Shown here: piece after piece, positions 1-7,573 of the stretch
How positions within the stretch are numbered: position 1 is the stretch's first letter
How the letters are laid out: each line of letters starts with the position of its first letter
Source: UBA2421 sp964641895
GTDB taxonomy: Bacteria > Planctomycetota > Phycisphaerae > Tepidisphaerales > Tepidisphaeraceae
NCBI GenBank assembly: GCA_964641895.1
Contig: CAZXLA010000002.1
Location: 11,565-75,564 of the forward strand
Direction of reading: 5' to 3'
Length of the DNA: 64,000 bases
The notes under the pieces: model-generated
What the model saw: only the letters and a program-made list of their open reading frames with translations
Database searches by the model: none
Told to the model about the DNA's origin: nothing
Made by a program: the position numbers and the translations under genes

Positions 1-132
1 AGCGTTTTTTCGACGAACATTCGTAACGCGTACGCAGGCAGTGTCCTGGCTTTGATCCCGATGATCTTCATGTACGTTGTCATGCAGCGATGGCTGCAAC
101 GCGGACTGCTGGCGGGAGCGGTGAAAGGCTGA
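1..132 (+). CDS. Carbohydrate ABC transporter permease, C-terminal end (partial)
   Basis: The frame is open from base 1 and ends with TGA at 130-132, leaving 43 residues. They contain a hydrophobic stretch (VLALIPMIFMYVVMQ) followed by a basic segment and the ending GLLAGAVKG. That ending is typical of MalG/UgpE-type inner-membrane permeases of sugar ABC importers, whose tail reads ...RGLTAGAVKG. The protein would sit in the cytoplasmic membrane and form part of a sugar import channel. The rest of the gene lies before the window, so substrate and partners cannot be read. Confidence 0.75.
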   Translation, partial: SVFSTNIRNAYAGSVLALIPMIFMYVVMQRWLQRGLLAGAVKG

Positions 133-146
133 AAGGAAAGTGAGTC

Positions 147-283
147 AACCACCAAGGCACGAAGGCACTAAGAAAAGCGAGGATGTAGTATTGAGAATAG
201 CGGGTGTGTTAAGGCGAAGCTCGCCAAACCCATTCCGCGAATCCCATGCTCCATCCTCGCATTGCTTGGTGCCTTGGTGGTTT
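147..283. repeat. Interspersed inverted repeat, CCACCAAGGCACGAAGG family
   Basis: The left arm (147-168, AACCACCAAGGCACGAAGG) and right arm (265-283, CTTGGTGCCTTGGTGGTTT) are approximate reverse complements about 100 bp apart. The same family recurs at 41821-41907 and 50548-50647. The arms fill most of the space between the permease and the convergent gene at 306. No gene is seen here. Confidence 0.75.
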
Positions 284-305
284 ATACCGTTTGAAGAATT
301 TGAAC

Positions 306-1298
306 TCACCTTCCCGCCCCGCCGCACACGGGAATGGTCAGCATGGTGTGCAATCCCGGCGGCGCGGTCGGAAGAACGCGGGCGCCGTTGATCATCGCCG
401 CTACCGTGGCGGTGTCGCCGGGCGTGCCGCCTTCGATTTGCATGCGCAGCGGAACCGGGCCGTCGATTTCGATGCGGTCGTGCGGGGTCGGTGTACCCAG
501 CGCCATGATCAGATCGAGTTCGATCGACAACCCCTCGCCATTCCAGTGCGCCGTATTCTGCATGCCGCGGACGCGACCTTTTTCAATCCGGCCCAGGAGT
601 GATTCAATCGGCTTCTCGGCGATCAACGGTTCCAAGCCAATTTTTACACTCCCCTTCTTCACCTTGCGGCCCAGCCCCGCGGCGATCATCGCCACCGATT
701 CGGCGATGCCCATATGCCCGATCGCGTTCTTGGCCTTCAAGGCATAAAATTGATCTTTCGTCATCGTCGCGCCCACTTTTTTCTGCAGCGGCATGCGGCG
801 GGTGGACGCATCGACCCGGCGAATGGCCTTCACGCCCGTGACCTTCGCCACCTGCGAGGAAAGCACCAGCGGCAGGTAATCCATCACGAAGCCCGGGTTC
901 ACGCCGGTGCCCAGAAGCGCCAGGTTGGCCTTCTTCGCTTCAGCATCGATCTTTTTCGCAAGCGCCGCATTCAGGTAGGCGGGGTACGCCATTTCTTCAC
1001 ACGAACTCACCACATGCATTTTGTATTTCATGCATTCCCGAAGCGTCGGCGCGACTTTGGTGAAATGCGATGCGGTGGTGACGATGGCGACGGTTGCTCC
1101 CAAGTTCGACGCGTCCGCGATCGACCCAACCACCTTCGGCCCGCCTTTACCCTGGCCGAGCAGTTCGTTGAGCGACTTGCCAATTTTGGCCGCGTCAATA
1201 TCAACCAGGCCGACGAGCTTGAGCGTTTTGTCGGCCGCCACGGTCTTGGCGGCATTGAGTCCGATGGGGCCGAGCCCGACGACGATCACCTTCAACAT
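306..1298 (-). CDS. DapB-like NAD(P)-binding dehydrogenase (dihydrodipicolinate reductase / 2,4-diaminopentanoate dehydrogenase-like)
   Basis: 330 residues. The N-terminus MLKVIVVGLGPIGLNAAK is a Rossmann nucleotide-binding fingerprint, and the line LALLGTGVNPGFVMDYLPL is the substrate-domain signature seen in DapB-related and 2,4-diaminopentanoate dehydrogenase-like proteins. True DapB is about 270 residues, so this is probably one of the longer paralogues rather than the lysine-pathway enzyme. The ATG at 1298 is chosen over an in-frame TTG two codons upstream because AGAGGT lies 7 bases before the ATG but only about 1 base before the TTG. The substrate cannot be told from sequence. Confidence 0.75.
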   Translation of the reverse strand: MLKVIVVGLGPIGLNAAKTVAADKTLKLVGLVDIDAAKIGKSLNELLGQGKGGPKVVGSIADASNLGATVAIVTTASHFTKVAPTLRECMKYKMHVVSSCEEMAYPAYLNAALAKKIDAEAKKANLALLGTGVNPGFVMDYLPLVLSSQVAKVTGVKAIRRVDASTRRMPLQKKVGATMTKDQFYALKAKNAIGHMGIAESVAMIAAGLGRKVKKGSVKIGLEPLIAEKPIESLLGRIEKGRVRGMQNTAHWNGEGLSIELDLIMALGTPTPHDRIEIDGPVPLRMQIEGGTPGDTATVAAMINGARVLPTAPPGLHTMLTIPVCGGAGR

Positions 1299-1346
1299 GA
1301 GCAATACCTCTGGGAGACTTACACCGTGCGTGATGGTGCAACTGTG

Positions 1347-1352
1347 ATTATA
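1347..1352 (-). promoter_or_regulatory. Candidate -10 box for the DapB-like gene
   Basis: The minus strand reads TATAAT about 48 bases upstream of the ATG at 1298. No good -35 hexamer is seen at 16-18 bases spacing, so this is a weak call. The rest of 1353-1561 shows no gene on either strand. Confidence 0.3.
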
Positions 1353-1561
1353 TGATTTTGAGGCGGGATAATACCGGTTTTACGCCCCGTCACAAAGCGG
1401 GGGCGATTTGTCACACAGCGACCAGCGAATCCGTCTCATGCTAATGCTGCAACTTAGCGGAATCGATGTGGGAGTGATGGTCGAGACACCCAAATGAGAT
1501 CAAACAAGCCTATGATCGAACTAAATTGCCCCCGGGCACACCCCCTTGGCCCGACTGGGGA

Positions 1562-1790
1562 TCATCGATCGTAATGATGTCGGCAAGCCAAAACACGGAT
1601 GGCCGAGTCCGTCACGGTGTAAATCAGCCAATGTTCATGATCGATGCGCCGCGACCAGGCTCCAGCGAACTCTCATTTAAGCGGCTCAGGCTTGCCCGTG
1701 CCTACAAATGGATCGCGCGCCGTCTCCTTCAGAAGGCGAGTGTATTGGCGACTCGCACCGAAATTGGGTTTAGGTGCGGGCGAAATAGTG
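1562..1790 (-). pseudogene. YoeB/Txe-family toxin remnant
   Basis: Reading the minus strand to the stop at 1562-1564 gives LLKETARDPFVGTGKPEPLK, an in-frame TGA (1673-1675), then EFAGAWSRRIDHEHWLIYTV and ...LACRHHYDR. This matches the C-terminal two thirds of YoeB mRNA-interferase toxins (GKPEPLK...WSRRIDEEHRLVY...CRGHY), including the catalytic-end HHYD region. The first ~30 residues of the family are not recognisable, and another stop lies in frame at 1793-1795. No YefM antitoxin gene is seen beside it. A dead toxin gene is the simplest reading. Confidence 0.7.
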
Positions 1791-1892
1791 CGTCATTGTT
1801 CTCGAATGGATCTGAACGGGACCTCAATGCCGCCCGCCGCGGGGGAAGCGACTTTGGCGCGGTCAAATCGGTCTTCACGCTTCCGTCCGGCT

Positions 1893-1913
1893 CGGCACGC
1901 ATGATGCGTGCCG
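1893..1913. repeat. Hairpin (9-bp stem) after the AsmA-like gene
   Basis: CGGCACGCA (1893-1901) and TGCGTGCCG (1905-1913) form a perfect 9-bp stem with a 3-base loop, 4 bases past the stop of the minus-strand gene ending at 1917. There is no T-run after it on the minus strand. It may act as an mRNA 3' end, or be one more palindromic repeat. Confidence 0.5.
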
Positions 1914-1916
1914 GGC

Positions 1917-4900
1917 CTACTTTTTCTTCTTCCCCTTTTGATCTGCGCGATCGTCGTCTCGGAACACCTCTTCGATGGTCGTCGTGATGGTGTTCATTGA
2001 TCCGGCCGACACCTTGGGCTCCTCCAAACTCCCGCGCACGTGAATCTGCAGCAGTTCGTGCCGCGCGCCGCGCAATAGTTCGCCGACGATCGGCAGCGTC
2101 GGCCAAGCGGTCGAATCGGTGACGAAGGTCATCTCCACCTGTTTCTGCGCGAAATCAAGGTGGCCCGAGCCGCTCATGGTCATCTGCTCGGCGGAAAGTT
2201 CGATTGTTTCCAACGAGATGCGATTGCCCTCCATACTGTAACTGATCGTGCCGCGTTCAAAGGGCCTGGTGATGGGCAGCGAGAGGTTTGTGATTTGAAA
2301 CAGGCCCAGCAGCATCGGAATGCGATACATGTCGCGCCCTTCCACGACCACATCGCCGCGGCCGCGCCTCGAGTTTGGATCGTCCCAGGCGCCTTCGATC
2401 TCTAGGCTGGCGGTCAAGCTGCCCTGCAGTTGCGGGCCGGCATCGGCAACAAGCTGGCGCACGTCGGCGTCGCGCAGCACGAGCGACATGCCGTAGCGCG
2501 ACGGCCCGTCGTCCGGCCAAGCCCAATCCACCCGCCCGGCGATCTCGCCGCCGGCAATGCCGCAGCGTAAGTCGCTCAGACGAACCACCGGCGAATCGGC
2601 TTGTTTCGACAGATTCGCGGTGAAACGCTCCAGCTTTCGCCCGCCGAGTTCGAACGAATCGGCGTTGAGGGTGCCCGAGAGCGCGCCGATTTTTTCATCG
2701 CGGCTTCCACCGGCCAGATCGACCCACCCGACCAGGTTGGTCATCGGCATCCCCGCAACGAGCGACCCGTTTTGCGTCTCAAGCCGTACCTCGAACTCAA
2801 CGTCGCCGGGCGGTTCGTCAGCAAGGCGTGTCGCCGCTTGCGGCTCAGCGGCAATTGATGAAGGCTCGTTGCGACTCGTGTACTTCAGCTTCTTGAACAC
2901 CACATCGTAAGTCCCGCCAAGATTTGACGACTTGACCAGTTCACCCATCGCCCGCGGCATGGCGGCGATAAGCTCCGCGTCGGCCAGCACGCGGTCGGCC
3001 GAAAGCTTCATATCCCACGCGCCCGCTTTGAGATCGCCGCTGCCGCCGAAGCTCACACGCGATTCGCCGCGCCGCGCAATGAGGTCGTCGAGTTCGACCT
3101 TCTGCGGCGTGATGATGATGTTCCCGGTTACATCGGTAAACCGCACCGGGAAAATGCTCGGTTTGACCGCGAGCTTGCGCGGTTGCAGTTGAATGCGATA
3201 GGCCGGCCCCGCGCCGCCGGAGAGGTCGCCGGTGAACGACATCGTTGCATCCACTGTTCCATCGGGCCCGGCGACATCCCAGCCGCCCCGTCCGGCCGTC
3301 GGAAGAATCTGGTACAGCGCGGCATCCAGCGGCAGATTCGTTGCCTCGCCGGAAAGATCAATCGACGGTTTGTTCTGAGGCCAGGCCACCGTGCCGCGCA
3401 AGGCCACATCGCCTTCGTTGCGCCGCCCGCGCAGCTCGCGGATGTGCATTGAATCGGGCGCAAGGTCGATCTGGCCGTTGATCTTGTTGACGACAAACGT
3501 GCCATCCTTCGGCCAAAGCGTGGCGTCTTTTAGGGTGGCAAGGAACCCGAATCCAATTTCACTTTGTCCGGTGCCGTGCGTCGGCCGCGGCTCTACCGTG
3601 CCCTCTAAATCGAATCGGCCTGAAAGCCCGAGCCGCAGCATCCAGGCGCGATGTGTCTCGGGCAGCGCCCCCAGCAGATTGTCATCTATCGACGCATTCG
3701 TGGCGGTGATGTGCAGCTTCGGCCGTACCGCCGGCTCCCCATCGCGGCGCGTGCGGCCGTCGTCGTCCCAATCCACGCGACCATCGATGACCAGCTTCGC
3801 GCCGTCGCGATCCATCGTTGCATTGATGATATCGACGTGGTCTTTGCGAACTCTTACCTGCCCGTGAATGCCGGTCAGGTGGTACGGGAATGCCAGCATG
3901 GCGCCTTCGCCGTTACGCACTTCGATATCCACATCGGTGCTCCACGGCTGCCGAGGGCCGGGCGGTCGATTCACGCTGCACACGAAATCGCCGGTGAATT
4001 TCGGGAACTCCCCTTTGCCGGGCGCATCGAGGTAGCTCAGCGCTTTCCGCGTCATCGCCGGGAACGACCGCATCAGCGTCGGCTCGGTGCTGATGTTGTT
4101 GCCGCTGATGCGAATATCCACCCCCGCATCGCCGGTGAGCGGGGCAATCCGGCCGTCGAGCCGCACGGCCGATTTTTCATTCGGCCCGCCGGCCACGCCG
4201 TAGCCTTTGAGGTCGATCAGTTCGAGCGCGTCCACACCCAATTCCGCGTTTGGCCCGAAAACAATCCGGCCGGTGGCGCGGTCGATCGGGTACGGGAATC
4301 GATCAAACGTAAAGCCGCCGTCGAGAATCGTGATTTGTCCCGCGACATCGATGCGCCCGCCGCGGGTCGACCGAACCAGGTGGATCGATAGCGCCGCGGC
4401 GCCGCGCGGGCGCAGGTGATCGTAGCTCTCGCGAACCGCCGGCGGGAGCGAGTTAATCCAGCGCAATTCGGTGGGCAGAACCAGCTTTTCGCTGTCGAGC
4501 GAAGTGATGCGCAGATCGACTTGTGCATCGGGCGAATAACCGCCGATTCGGCCATCGATCCGCACCGAATTGCCTTCCACCCGTCCGACGACGTTGCTCA
4601 TTTCGATGCCGGCGTTGGTGAACGTGAATTCGCCCTGCGCGTCATTCAGAGCAATCGGTTGAGGTTCGATCAGCCAGCGTGATCGCTCGACCCACCCGGT
4701 GCTGTTGGCGCCGGTTGCGGCGAGCAGCGAAAACATCGGCCCGAGTTGTGCGCGGCGCCAGATTTCATCGGCGCTTTGGCTTTCTTCGGGCCGCATCACC
4801 ATCGTCACGCCATCGAGCTCAACCCGCGCGGCGAACTCCCCCCCCGCCCCGCCGCCCAGCGTGTAGGTGAGCTGCGGCACATCAATTCGCCCGGCCAACT

Positions 4901-5714
4901 GGTGCCGCTGCCACCACTGTTGCACCTCCTCGGGGAGCATGGTGCGCATATCGCGATCGAACTCAAAATTGTGCAGCCGCGCCTCGACACGGCGGGTGGC
5001 AAGATCATAAGCGCCGACGATGCGCGGCCCCATCAACTCGCTTTCACCCCGACTTTGCACGCGGAACTGGTATCCCTTGCCCATCTCGTCGGGGACGAGC
5101 TGCGCTTCAATCGCCATGGATCCGGTGGGCGAAAATTGTCCGCCTTCGAGCCGGCCGTAATCGACTCGCGCGTTGCGCAATGTGATCTCGGGCAATCGGG
5201 GCAGATCGTTCGTGGTGTTGTTTCGCCCTGTCGTCGGGCTGCGGCGCTCGAGCAGGTGATAGTTCCATCGACCCGAATCAACGTCTTCAACCAGCCGAAC
5301 ATGCGGGCCGATCGCCAGAATGGATGCCGCTTCAAGTCTTCCACGCACCAGTTTGGTGAGATCGACACGCAGCCGAAAGCTCTGCGCGGTGAACAGCCGG
5401 GCATCGCCGCGATCCGGCCCGGGCGGGCCTACCAGCATCTGCACGTTGTCGAGTCGCAGCCCTTCAAAGATCGATAGATTGGCGGCGCCAACTTTCACCC
5501 GGGCGCCCGTGATCCGCGAAAGGTATTCTTCGGCCTTCGCCCGCACGCGGTTGGAGTCGGTGATATACCAGTACCCGCCGATGATCGTGCTGAACAGTAA
5601 AAACAATCCGATCATGCCGTAACGACGCCCCGTCGAAATCCGGCGGCGGACGGGAACGCCCTTCTGCCAGAGCACGTCGGGAACCTGAGGTGACGATGAA
5701 ATAAATCGCGGCAT
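1917..5714 (-). CDS. Large AsmA-like envelope protein (AsmA/TamB/YhdP-like)
   Basis: 1,265 residues. One transmembrane segment lies near residues 33-52 (GMIGLFLLFSTIIGGYWYI). It is followed by SRITGARVKVGAANLSIFEGLRLDNV, the usual opening of AsmA-type proteins, and then a very long beta-rich region. The C-terminal part (SLPITRPFERGTISYSMEG ... SGSGHLDF) resembles the AsmA-like C-terminal domain. Family members span the periplasm and are tied to lipid transport or outer-membrane assembly; a similar role is inferred. The tail is Lys-rich (KGKKKK). Its ATG overlaps the TAA of the preceding gene by one base (TAATG), so translation is probably coupled. It is the last gene of a four-gene operon. 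Confidence 0.75.
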   Translation of the reverse strand: MPRFISSSPQVPDVLWQKGVPVRRRISTGRRYGMIGLFLLFSTIIGGYWYITDSNRVRAKAEEYLSRITGARVKVGAANLSIFEGLRLDNVQMLVGPPGPDRGDARLFTAQSFRLRVDLTKLVRGRLEAASILAIGPHVRLVEDVDSGRWNYHLLERRSPTTGRNNTTNDLPRLPEITLRNARVDYGRLEGGQFSPTGSMAIEAQLVPDEMGKGYQFRVQSRGESELMGPRIVGAYDLATRRVEARLHNFEFDRDMRTMLPEEVQQWWQRHQLAGRIDVPQLTYTLGGGAGGEFAARVELDGVTMVMRPEESQSADEIWRRAQLGPMFSLLAATGANSTGWVERSRWLIEPQPIALNDAQGEFTFTNAGIEMSNVVGRVEGNSVRIDGRIGGYSPDAQVDLRITSLDSEKLVLPTELRWINSLPPAVRESYDHLRPRGAAALSIHLVRSTRGGRIDVAGQITILDGGFTFDRFPYPIDRATGRIVFGPNAELGVDALELIDLKGYGVAGGPNEKSAVRLDGRIAPLTGDAGVDIRISGNNISTEPTLMRSFPAMTRKALSYLDAPGKGEFPKFTGDFVCSVNRPPGPRQPWSTDVDIEVRNGEGAMLAFPYHLTGIHGQVRVRKDHVDIINATMDRDGAKLVIDGRVDWDDDGRTRRDGEPAVRPKLHITATNASIDDNLLGALPETHRAWMLRLGLSGRFDLEGTVEPRPTHGTGQSEIGFGFLATLKDATLWPKDGTFVVNKINGQIDLAPDSMHIRELRGRRNEGDVALRGTVAWPQNKPSIDLSGEATNLPLDAALYQILPTAGRGGWDVAGPDGTVDATMSFTGDLSGGAGPAYRIQLQPRKLAVKPSIFPVRFTDVTGNIIITPQKVELDDLIARRGESRVSFGGSGDLKAGAWDMKLSADRVLADAELIAAMPRAMGELVKSSNLGGTYDVVFKKLKYTSRNEPSSIAAEPQAATRLADEPPGDVEFEVRLETQNGSLVAGMPMTNLVGWVDLAGGSRDEKIGALSGTLNADSFELGGRKLERFTANLSKQADSPVVRLSDLRCGIAGGEIAGRVDWAWPDDGPSRYGMSLVLRDADVRQLVADAGPQLQGSLTASLEIEGAWDDPNSRRGRGDVVVEGRDMYRIPMLLGLFQITNLSLPITRPFERGTISYSMEGNRISLETIELSAEQMTMSGSGHLDFAQKQVEMTFVTDSTAWPTLPIVGELLRGARHELLQIHVRGSLEEPKVSAGSMNTITTTIEEVFRDDDRADQKGKKKK

Positions 5715-7036
5715 TACATCTCTGAAGGCGCCGGCAGCTTTGCCTGTGCATCGTGAATCGACACGCGCCTAGACACCACCGCCGCCGCCAGGATAGCCAG
5801 CGGCGGCTCGGCGGGAATGCGATAGCGCAAACTCCCAACCGATAACGCGTGACTCACACTGAAGTATATCGCCGGCAAGAGTAAAAAGACTTTCGCCGTC
5901 GCGGAAAGCTTTCGAGTCAGCAGTCCCGCGATCGCCAACACAAACAGCGGCACCGCATATGCCCCGGCGGCTAAAACATAGAGCCTGCGGCCGCCGTACT
6001 CATCGCTGAGGGGGATCGGGCTCCACATGCGCTGCAGTTTTGTCGCCGCTAACATAAGGCCTTCGGCCGGATTCTGTCGCAGCCAAATTAGCGCGCGTTG
6101 TGATAGAAACTTCGATCGACCAATTTCGCTCATCGTCCCCAGTTCGGGCATCGCTTTAACGAACGACTGATCGCTCGATCCGTCGGCGGCGGGGTTGAAG
6201 CCGTCGTAGAGCGTGAAACCGGTGTTGGTCGACGTCCACACCCATTCATGCAACACCGTTCGATTTCGCAGAGCCCAAGGCAGTAAAACGATTACGGTGA
6301 CCCCAGCCGCCGCCACCGCGCCGAAGGCCATTCGTCGGATCGTCCCGCCGTTGGCCGCGATTGCGCCGCCTGTCATGACGATTGGAAGTAACAGCGCCGA
6401 CGGTCGAACGAGTACCGATAACGCCAGCAGTATGGCCCCGAAAATTGCCGACCAGCCGCTAAGCCGCGAAGCGGCGAAAGATAATAGCCCAGGGCGCAAG
6501 CCCTGGGGAAGTTCGTCGGGCGCGTCCAAAGCCCCGAAGGGGCGAAAGAACTTCGATCGCGCCAGAAGCGCCATCCCCCAAATCAACAGCGCCACAAACA
6601 AAGTTTCGCTCAAAACCAGCGAGCAAAAGAAAACTAAAAATGGATTCGCCGCCACCACCGCCGCAGCAAGAAGCGAGGCGCGTTGATCCACCCACCGCCG
6701 GGCGAGCATGAACACGGCCAGCACCGTTGATGCATCAATAATGCACTGCCCGACTTGAATCGCCCGCACATTCCCGGCGCAAGCCGCCACGAACAGCGGA
6801 TACCCCGGCGTGCGGAATGCGTACACGCGCTGCTCGAATCGACGATCAAAAAACGAGAACCCCAGCCCTTTGAGCCAGCTCCGGCCGGCCTGCAAATATT
6901 CGTATTGATCCGGCAGCGACCGCGCCATCGCGGCTTCGTCCACGGCACGTGAGAAACACCATCCGAGCCTCAGCGCCAGCGCCGCAAGCATTAGCGCGAT
7001 GAGCCATGATCGCGTGTTCACGATCGGGTGGCTCAC
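5714..7036 (-). CDS. GT39-like polytopic membrane glycosyltransferase (ArnT/PMT type)
   Basis: 440 residues with many hydrophobic segments. It carries YAFRTPGYPLFVA and LVLSETLFVAL, the usual loop signatures of dolichyl-phosphate-mannose/ArnT-type (PMT_2) glycosyltransferases, which use lipid-linked sugars at the membrane. An acidic pair expected in the first loop is not obvious, although DEAAMARSLPDQYEY is a candidate. Residues 163-192 are encoded by an inserted palindromic repeat (6462-6550). The gene overlaps the SH3 gene upstream by 4 bases (7033-7036) and the AsmA-like gene downstream by 1 base. Acceptor unknown. Confidence 0.7.
   Translation of the reverse strand: MSHPIVNTRSWLIALMLAALALRLGWCFSRAVDEAAMARSLPDQYEYLQAGRSWLKGLGFSFFDRRFEQRVYAFRTPGYPLFVAACAGNVRAIQVGQCIIDASTVLAVFMLARRWVDQRASLLAAAVVAANPFLVFFCSLVLSETLFVALLIWGMALLARSKFFRPFGALDAPDELPQGLRPGLLSFAASRLSGWSAIFGAILLALSVLVRPSALLLPIVMTGGAIAANGGTIRRMAFGAVAAAGVTVIVLLPWALRNRTVLHEWVWTSTNTGFTLYDGFNPAADGSSDQSFVKAMPELGTMSEIGRSKFLSQRALIWLRQNPAEGLMLAATKLQRMWSPIPLSDEYGGRRLYVLAAGAYAVPLFVLAIAGLLTRKLSATAKVFLLLPAIYFSVSHALSVGSLRYRIPAEPPLAILAAAVVSRRVSIHDAQAKLPAPSEM
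6462..6550. repeat. Interspersed palindromic repeat lying in frame inside the GT39-like gene
   Basis: Three small palindromes follow each other: GCCGCGAAGCGGC, AGCCCAGGGCGCAAGCCCTGG and GCCCCGAAGGGGC followed by GAAAGAA. The block adds about 30 hydrophilic residues (163-192) between transmembrane segments and keeps the frame. The pattern is of the kind seen as intergenic repeats in planctomycete genomes. Confidence 0.7.
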
Positions 7037-7554
7037 TTGCGATAGAGGCCGACGTTGCCTTCTTTGCTGAATTTCTCAAACTCGCCGGAATCGACAATCT
7101 TCGAGCGCAGTTCCATCAAGCGATCCAGCGCCGACGTATCGAATCCCTTGCCGCCGGCGTAAGCGAGCGTGAGGGGTTCCACTCCCTTGGCCGCCGCGGC
7201 TTCACCGGCGGCGTCGGCTTGAGCGCTGCCGCTGATGGCCGAACCCATTTTCCCCATGCTGAATCCGCCCGATGATTTTAGTTCGCTCTCGGCAACCCAG
7301 CCTTGCTTGCCTTCGCTCTGCGACCGAATCCACTTCACTTTACCATCCGCCGCCCGCTCCAAAATGGGAAGGATTTGGCCTTTGGTTACCCGCGCCTCGA
7401 TCGCGGTCATGCTGTTTTTGCCGCGTCGCAAAACAGCGTCCTTTTGTGCTGTAACGTCTTCTGCTCCAACAATGCCAGCGGAAGCAGCCAGAACAACCAG
7501 GATCATTGCAGTTCGCCCAATGACTTTCGCAGTGACTTTCGCAGTGACTCTCAT
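7033..7554 (-). CDS. Exported SH3-domain protein
   Basis: 173 residues. The ATG at 7554 has AGGAG about 6 bases upstream; a longer open frame reaches 7674 but overlaps the preceding gene. A signal peptide is clear (VIGRTAMILVVLAASAGIVGA, cut near residue 31). A bacterial SH3-like fold follows: AVLRRGKNSMTAIEARVTKG ... KWIRSQSEGKQGWVAESEL (about residues 40-98). The C-terminal part is helical and of unknown function. The first codons contain a short duplicated unit (VTAKVTAKV). It lies 19 bases after the cyclase stop and overlaps the next gene by 4 bases. Confidence 0.65.
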   Translation of the reverse strand: MRVTAKVTAKVIGRTAMILVVLAASAGIVGAEDVTAQKDAVLRRGKNSMTAIEARVTKGQILPILERAADGKVKWIRSQSEGKQGWVAESELKSSGGFSMGKMGSAISGSAQADAAGEAAAAKGVEPLTLAYAGGKGFDTSALDRLMELRSKIVDSGEFEKFSKEGNVGLYRK

Positions 7555-7573
7555 GGTGACTCCTAACTCGACT

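Noticed and set aside
140..391. Small open frames near the left end
   Set aside because: They translate the CCACCAAGGCACGAAGG repeat and the antisense strand of the DapB-like gene.
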